From Candidatus Poribacteria bacterium (GTDB lineage Bacteria > Poribacteria > DTPJ01 > WJIO01), in contig WJIO01000030.1 of assembly GCA_014730235.1 (NCBI GenBank), forward strand, positions 1-9,519: a stretch of DNA of 9,519 bases, written 5' to 3'. Positions 6,446 to 9,519 of the stretch are shown in pieces (within the stretch, counting starts at the first letter, position 1; every line of letters starts with the position of its first letter). The position numbers were made by a program, and so were the translations under genes. A model generated the notes under the pieces. That model was not told where the DNA came from. It ran no database searches and worked only from the letters and a program-made list of their open reading frames with translations.

Positions 6446-6738
6446 CGTGAATCTGAGTTTAGGCAGCGTTAGGAAAATTTGCTTGCTGCGAAATAGCATG
6501 TTCGAGTTTCTGTCTTACCGAAATTCCTATCCTTTTTGCACATCCATTTTCTATAACAAATACCTTTTGCTAGAGTTCACATTTAGTCTGTTTTCATATA
6601 TTACTTTAATGACAAAACAGGCTTGACGGGAAATGAATATAACATTTCTCTTTAGTTCGTACGATGCGAATCTTGCATACACAGATTAGCTGTGATGTCA
6701 GGTATATTCGCGACATATCCAAAGGAAGGATATAGATA
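6446..6738 (+). promoter_or_regulatory. Long structured 5' leader of the RRM gene (or a separate small RNA)
   Basis: About 290 nt without a convincing coding region lie between the promoter and the RRM start. Visible hairpins are a 10-bp stem AGTCTGTTTT/AAAACAGGCT (6585-6594 with 6614-6623), CACAG-ATTAG-CTGTG, GAAATG...CATTTC, and a stem that includes the ribosome site. No hairpin is followed by a T-run, so read-through into the RRM gene is likely. Long leaders are known for cold-shock and RNA-binding protein genes; control of this gene by its leader is inferred. A 96-codon open stretch at 6336-6626 overlaps the promoter and looks spurious. Confidence 0.5.
6715..6733 (+). promoter_or_regulatory. 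Hairpin enclosing the RRM gene's ribosome binding site
   Basis: ATATCC (6715-6720) can pair with GGATAT (6728-6733) around the loop AAAGGAA. The Shine-Dalgarno AAGGAAGG (6722-6729) lies half in the loop and half in the stem, 9 nt before the ATG. A weak stem like this could make translation depend on temperature or on a bound protein. This is inference from base pairing only. Confidence 0.4.
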
Positions 6739-7038
6739 ATGGCTAATAAGCTTTATGTTGGCAATCTGAACTTCGACACAACCGATCAACAATTAGAAGA
6801 AGCATTCTCTCAGTATGGAGAAGTCGTTTCTGCTGTAGTTATAAGAGACCGGGATACCGATAGATCAAGAGGATTCGGTTTTGTAGAATTTTCCCAAGAG
6901 GAAGACGCGCAAAAAGCTAAAGAAGCTATGAACGGCACAGACCTTGACGGCCGTATGCTTAAAGTTGATGACGCTAGAGAGCCAAGGAGTCGCGGTGGAG
7001 GAAGGTCCGGAGGATTTAACTCCCGCTCAAGATTCTAG
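6739..7038 (+). CDS. RRM-domain RNA-binding protein with Gly/Arg-rich tail
   Basis: A 99-residue single-RRM protein. RNP-2 is LYVGNL (residues 5-10) and RNP-1 is RGFGFVEF (44-51), with the RNA-stacking aromatics in their usual places. The order is beta-alpha-beta-beta-alpha-beta, closing with GRMLKVDDAR. Residues 81-99 form a disordered tail rich in Gly, Arg and Ser (SRGGGRSGGF). This is the design of the small Rbp proteins of cyanobacteria and other bacteria, which bind single-stranded RNA and are often induced by cold. Here it is monocistronic, with a strong promoter at 6411, a long leader and AAGGAAGG before the ATG. The domain is complete and the call is secure; the RNA targets are unknown. 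Confidence 0.95.
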   Translation: MANKLYVGNLNFDTTDQQLEEAFSQYGEVVSAVVIRDRDTDRSRGFGFVEFSQEEDAQKAKEAMNGTDLDGRMLKVDDAREPRSRGGGRSGGFNSRSRF

Positions 7039-7095
7039 TTCTCTTTCAAAATTATATAAATAAAGAAGAATCCTTTGCCAATATTTAGGTATTAA

Positions 7096-7135
7096 TTAGA
7101 CTTAGGGGGTATAATATTATACCCCCTAAGTCTAA
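7096..7135. terminator. 40-bp perfect palindrome after the RRM gene, probable terminator
   Basis: TTAGACTTAGGGGGTATAAT is followed at once by its exact reverse complement, so 7096-7135 can fold into a very stable stem. It starts 57 nt after the RRM stop. Neither strand has a strong T-run after the stem (the plus side reads AAGGATATTTTAC). It is therefore a plausible but not classical terminator, and could instead be a transcript-stabilising hairpin or a binding site for a dimeric protein. Confidence 0.55.
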
Positions 7136-7187
7136 AAGGATATTTTACGTTTAGTTATATTGAAGGTTACTAAAACCGAGGTTATTG

Positions 7188-8888
7188 ATGATAAATAAGA
7201 TAGCGAAAAAAGCAACCCTCATATACCCTAAATTTTACGAAAATACTTTTTGGAGTTTTGAGCGTACATTAAAAAAATATATCCGCAAGAACGAATTTGG
7301 TCTACCAAAACGCTCGCTTCCGCCTCTGGGTTTAATGGGGTTATTCAATCACCTTAAACCCTATTACGACCACCTTGAACTTATTGACAGAAATGTTAAT
7401 CCAAAACCCCTTGAAGAACTGCTAAAGGATACCGACCATGTTTATATGGGAGGTATGATCGCCCAGAGCACAGGATTTATCGAAGATGCAAAATTGGTTA
7501 AGTCTATGGGCAAAAAGCTCATAGCTGGCGGTACAATTGTCGATGAAAAATCACCTCTTATGAAGATAGCAGATCATCTTGTAGAAAATGAGGCTGAGAT
7601 GGTTATTGATGATCTTCTCCAAGGCCTCTTTCATGGAAATGCAGAAAAATATTATCAAGGAACTCATACCCCTCCTGAAAAATTCTTCCAGCCCGATTAC
7701 TCATGTATTAGTTTAGATAATTATCAAAGCATGGCCGTACAGATTACCAGGGGTTGTCCCTTTAACTGCGAATTTTGCGATATTACAGCCCGTTTTGGTC
7801 ATAAACAGCGCATGGCACCCTGGGAACATACAGAAGCAGCTTTCCGCCAGATGTTTGAGCTTAACTGGAAGGGAACAGTATTTATTGTTGATGATAATCT
7901 TATTGGTAAACCAAAAGAAGTAATACCGCTTTTAAAAAGAATATATGATTTAGAGAAAGAATTAGGCTATAAATTCCCTAAATACAGCGAAGTATCACTA
8001 AACCTATCCGACGATACCCCTATAATGAAGGAACTCAGAACCTGGCTTCGCAAGACGTATTTTATTGATAACTTCATCGGTGTAGAAACCAATAATACTA
8101 AAGCCCTGGTTGAAACTGGTAAAAGGCAAAATCTAAGGGGAGAAAAATCCACCCAGGAAAAGCTGTCTCTCATCTCAAAAGAAGCCGGAACAAATCTCAT
8201 GATGGGAATTATATATGGATTTGATTCAGATACAACTGAATCGGCTGATGATCTAATTAAATTCATAAACAGCACAAATGTTCCAACTGTAATGGTAGGG
8301 CTTCTACAGGCTTTACCAAATACAAGGCTCTGGGATCGTATGAAGCACGAAGGACGTCTTGCTGAAAATGCAACAGGTAATAATTCTGATGGCACAATGA
8401 ATTTTATACCATATAATATAACAGAAGAGGAAGCTGAAAAAAGCTATCTGAAAATTTTAGAGGGAATATACGAAGAAAACGCTTTCTTTACAAGGGTAAA
8501 AAAAGCTCTTAATCTTATAGATGTAGAGGTAAAAGACATACCCGATGCTATAGATGGAAAAATATATTCCGCTCTGCGTATCTTAACAAAAGAAAACGCC
8601 TTAAGTTACTGGAAAAATCTTAGAGAAGCACATAATATAGCCAAAAAGCGTTATGGTTTAATTACTAACGGTTACTGGTATATTATTGGTGAATACCTGA
8701 CATACTGCGCCCGTTATACCCACATGAAAGCCCAGATTCAGCACATAAAAGACCAGATTAAATACCGTAATTATGAAAAATGGCAGCAGATATCCTGGAG
8801 AAAAATCCAGGAAAAGCTGAAAGAAAGCAAAGAAAACCTGTTGGAATTCTACGCAGGATATGGTATAGCCAGAGGTAATACCGGCTGA
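7188..8888 (+). CDS. B12-binding-type radical SAM enzyme, HpnP-like (DUF4070 group)
   Basis: A 566-residue enzyme. The N-terminal part (about 1-150) is the Rossmann-like cobalamin-binding-type domain: SLPPLGLMGLFNHL, LIDRNV, VYMGGMIAQ and KKLIAGGTI. It lacks the classical DxHxxG, as do HpnP-like proteins. The radical SAM core starts at ITRGCPFNCEFCDI with CxxxCxxC Cys190, Cys194 and Cys197, and continues with FIVDDNLIG, EVSLNL, FIGVET, IIYGFDSDT and MVGLLQALPNTRLWDRMKHEGRL. That last stretch is typical of the DUF4070 group, which includes the hopanoid C2-methylase HpnP. Methylation of an unactivated carbon is possible, but no hopanoid genes are nearby, so the substrate is open. The basic C-terminal 120 residues are less familiar. 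The ATG at 7188, 6 nt after GAGG (7178-7181), is preferred over the TTG one codon earlier. It is a single gene with its own strong terminator. Confidence 0.85.
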   Translation: MINKIAKKATLIYPKFYENTFWSFERTLKKYIRKNEFGLPKRSLPPLGLMGLFNHLKPYYDHLELIDRNVNPKPLEELLKDTDHVYMGGMIAQSTGFIEDAKLVKSMGKKLIAGGTIVDEKSPLMKIADHLVENEAEMVIDDLLQGLFHGNAEKYYQGTHTPPEKFFQPDYSCISLDNYQSMAVQITRGCPFNCEFCDITARFGHKQRMAPWEHTEAAFRQMFELNWKGTVFIVDDNLIGKPKEVIPLLKRIYDLEKELGYKFPKYSEVSLNLSDDTPIMKELRTWLRKTYFIDNFIGVETNNTKALVETGKRQNLRGEKSTQEKLSLISKEAGTNLMMGIIYGFDSDTTESADDLIKFINSTNVPTVMVGLLQALPNTRLWDRMKHEGRLAENATGNNSDGTMNFIPYNITEEEAEKSYLKILEGIYEENAFFTRVKKALNLIDVEVKDIPDAIDGKIYSALRILTKENALSYWKNLREAHNIAKKRYGLITNGYWYIIGEYLTYCARYTHMKAQIQHIKDQIKYRNYEKWQQISWRKIQEKLKESKENLLEFYAGYGIARGNTG

Positions 8889-8910
8889 AATCATATCTCT
8901 CCAGCTGTTT

Positions 8911-8957
8911 AAACAACCCCCGGTTCAACATTAATGTTGAACCGGGGGTTGTTTTTT
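8911..8957 (+). terminator. Very strong rho-independent terminator
   Basis: A 44-bp perfect palindrome (8911-8954) is built on AAACAACCCCCGGTTCAAC and its inverse GTTGAACCGGGGGTTGTTT, with a T6 run at 8952-8957. It begins 22 nt after the radical SAM stop. The mirrored side begins with A-rich sequence, so it may work partly in both directions, but its minus-strand U-tract is short. Confidence 0.95.
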
Positions 8958-8997
8958 GGTATCCTTCCATTAAATACTCATCCAGAGTTTAAATTCC

Positions 8998-9066
8998 GTA
9001 ATCGTAAAAAAATGAAAAATGTGTTTAGAAAATACCGTTAAAATGATGGTTAATGACAAATAATAT
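8998..9066 (+). repeat. Family B repeat, left half only
   Basis: GTAATCGTAAAAAAATGAA, then AATGTGTTTAGAA, then AATGATGGTTAATGACAAA match the left half of the family B element at 3392-3458 with scattered differences. The match fades just before the core hairpin, and no right end follows. It lies between the terminator and the end of the SPOR gene. Confidence 0.7.
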
Positions 9067-9095
9067 ATGAGCTGATATCCTTTGTATTGATCAGA

Positions 9096-9519
9096 TCATT
9101 TCACATAAACAACATCAATAGGTAATTTTTCCACATCCCTTAAAATCTCTACAACGTCTACCATGTCGGTTCTCGACTTAAATTTACCAACTCTGACCTT
9201 ATATAAAGCGCTTTCTCCCGGCACAGGTTCAAGCATATAAACGGTATATCCCTTGCTTTTCAGTCTATTTATAATTTTTTCAGCGTTCCGCTGTCGGGAA
9301 AAAGCCCCTACCTGAATACTGTAGTATGGCTGATCATCATCTTTCTTCTCCGTTTTTTCTAATTCTTCAGTTTGAGCAGGTTTTGGCTTATCCTCAGTTT
9401 TTTTTATAGCGGGTTCAGGGATCGGCTTAGTTTCTTTTTTGATTTCGTGTATTTTGGTTTTTTCAGTAGATTCAGAATGTACTTCAGACAAAGAAAATAA
9501 TAACAAAACAGCAATAAAA
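9096..9519 (-). CDS. SPOR-domain exported protein, 5' end beyond the window
   Basis: The frame is open to the right edge, so the start lies outside. The first visible residues, FIAVLLLFSLSEVHS, look like the core and end of a signal peptide. A charged low-complexity linker rich in Lys, Glu, Pro and Thr follows (KIHEIKKETKPIPEPAIKK and similar). The C-terminal 75 residues form a SPOR domain: YYSIQVGAFSRQRNAEKIIN, GYTVYMLEP, ALYKVRVGKFKSR and a final LPIDVVYVK. SPOR domains bind denuded peptidoglycan glycan strands, often at the division septum, so this is probably a periplasmic cell-wall or division protein. A TTG inside the signal peptide (9504-9506) could be miscalled as the start; the hydrophobic stretch in front of it argues against that. 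Confidence 0.85.
   Translation of the reverse strand, partial: FIAVLLLFSLSEVHSESTEKTKIHEIKKETKPIPEPAIKKTEDKPKPAQTEELEKTEKKDDDQPYYSIQVGAFSRQRNAEKIINRLKSKGYTVYMLEPVPGESALYKVRVGKFKSRTDMVDVVEILRDVEKLPIDVVYVK

Noticed and set aside
6336-6626. A 96-codon plus-strand open frame
   Set aside because: It overlaps the consensus promoter, has no ribosome site, and its translation is rich in Phe, Ser, Leu and Tyr like non-coding AT-rich DNA.
1-9519. CRISPR array or toxin-antitoxin, defence or phage system
   Set aside because: The repeats are few, widely spaced, palindromic and in both orientations; no cas, nuclease, integrase or toxin-like protein is present.

Overview
The window reads as a gene-sparse, AT-rich piece of chromosome from an uncultivated Gram-negative bacterium. 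A SPOR-domain exported protein, a DUF5916-type (outer-membrane associated) remnant, a multihaem cytochrome remnant and a DUF6785/DUF6784-type polytopic membrane protein fit a diderm lineage of the Poribacteria or Planctomycetes-like kind. That placement is a guess from protein families only. No rRNA, tRNA, CRISPR array or transposase gene was seen.

Layout. 1-1400: a FemAB/GNAT-like transferase gene lies between two inverted copies of a small palindromic repeat. 1408-2495: a DinB-family gene is followed 18 nt later by a frameshifted and truncated DUF5916/CBM9-like gene. 2500-3516: a complete copy of repeat family A, a minus-strand secreted LamG/concanavalin-like protein, and a complete copy of repeat family B. 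3614-3931: the C-terminal stump of a multihaem cytochrome c, ending at a strong terminator that separates it from the convergent membrane protein gene (3980-5890, minus). 5891-6738: about 850 bases without a convincing gene, holding a minus-strand promoter, another family A repeat, a near-perfect sigma70 promoter and a leader of about 290 nt. 6739-7038: an RRM RNA-binding protein. 7188-8888: a B12-type radical SAM enzyme of the HpnP-like/DUF4070 group, ending at a very strong terminator. 9096-9519: a SPOR protein running off the right edge.

The genes do not form an obvious pathway; most are single transcription units. Only DinB and the DUF5916 remnant look co-transcribed. What ties the window together is the repeats. 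At least six complete, partial or chimeric copies of two palindromic, non-coding, MITE-like families share one core hairpin (TGTCATTCCTGC ... GCAGGAATGACA). They sit in most gene gaps between 1 and 3520 and again near 6110-6270 and 9000. Two decayed genes lie right beside them, so this looks like a repeat-rich region undergoing gene decay. The features most worth following are the chimeric A/B repeat, the headless cytochrome with its CxxCH still readable, and the long structured leader of the RRM gene. I did not find a convincing new multi-gene system.
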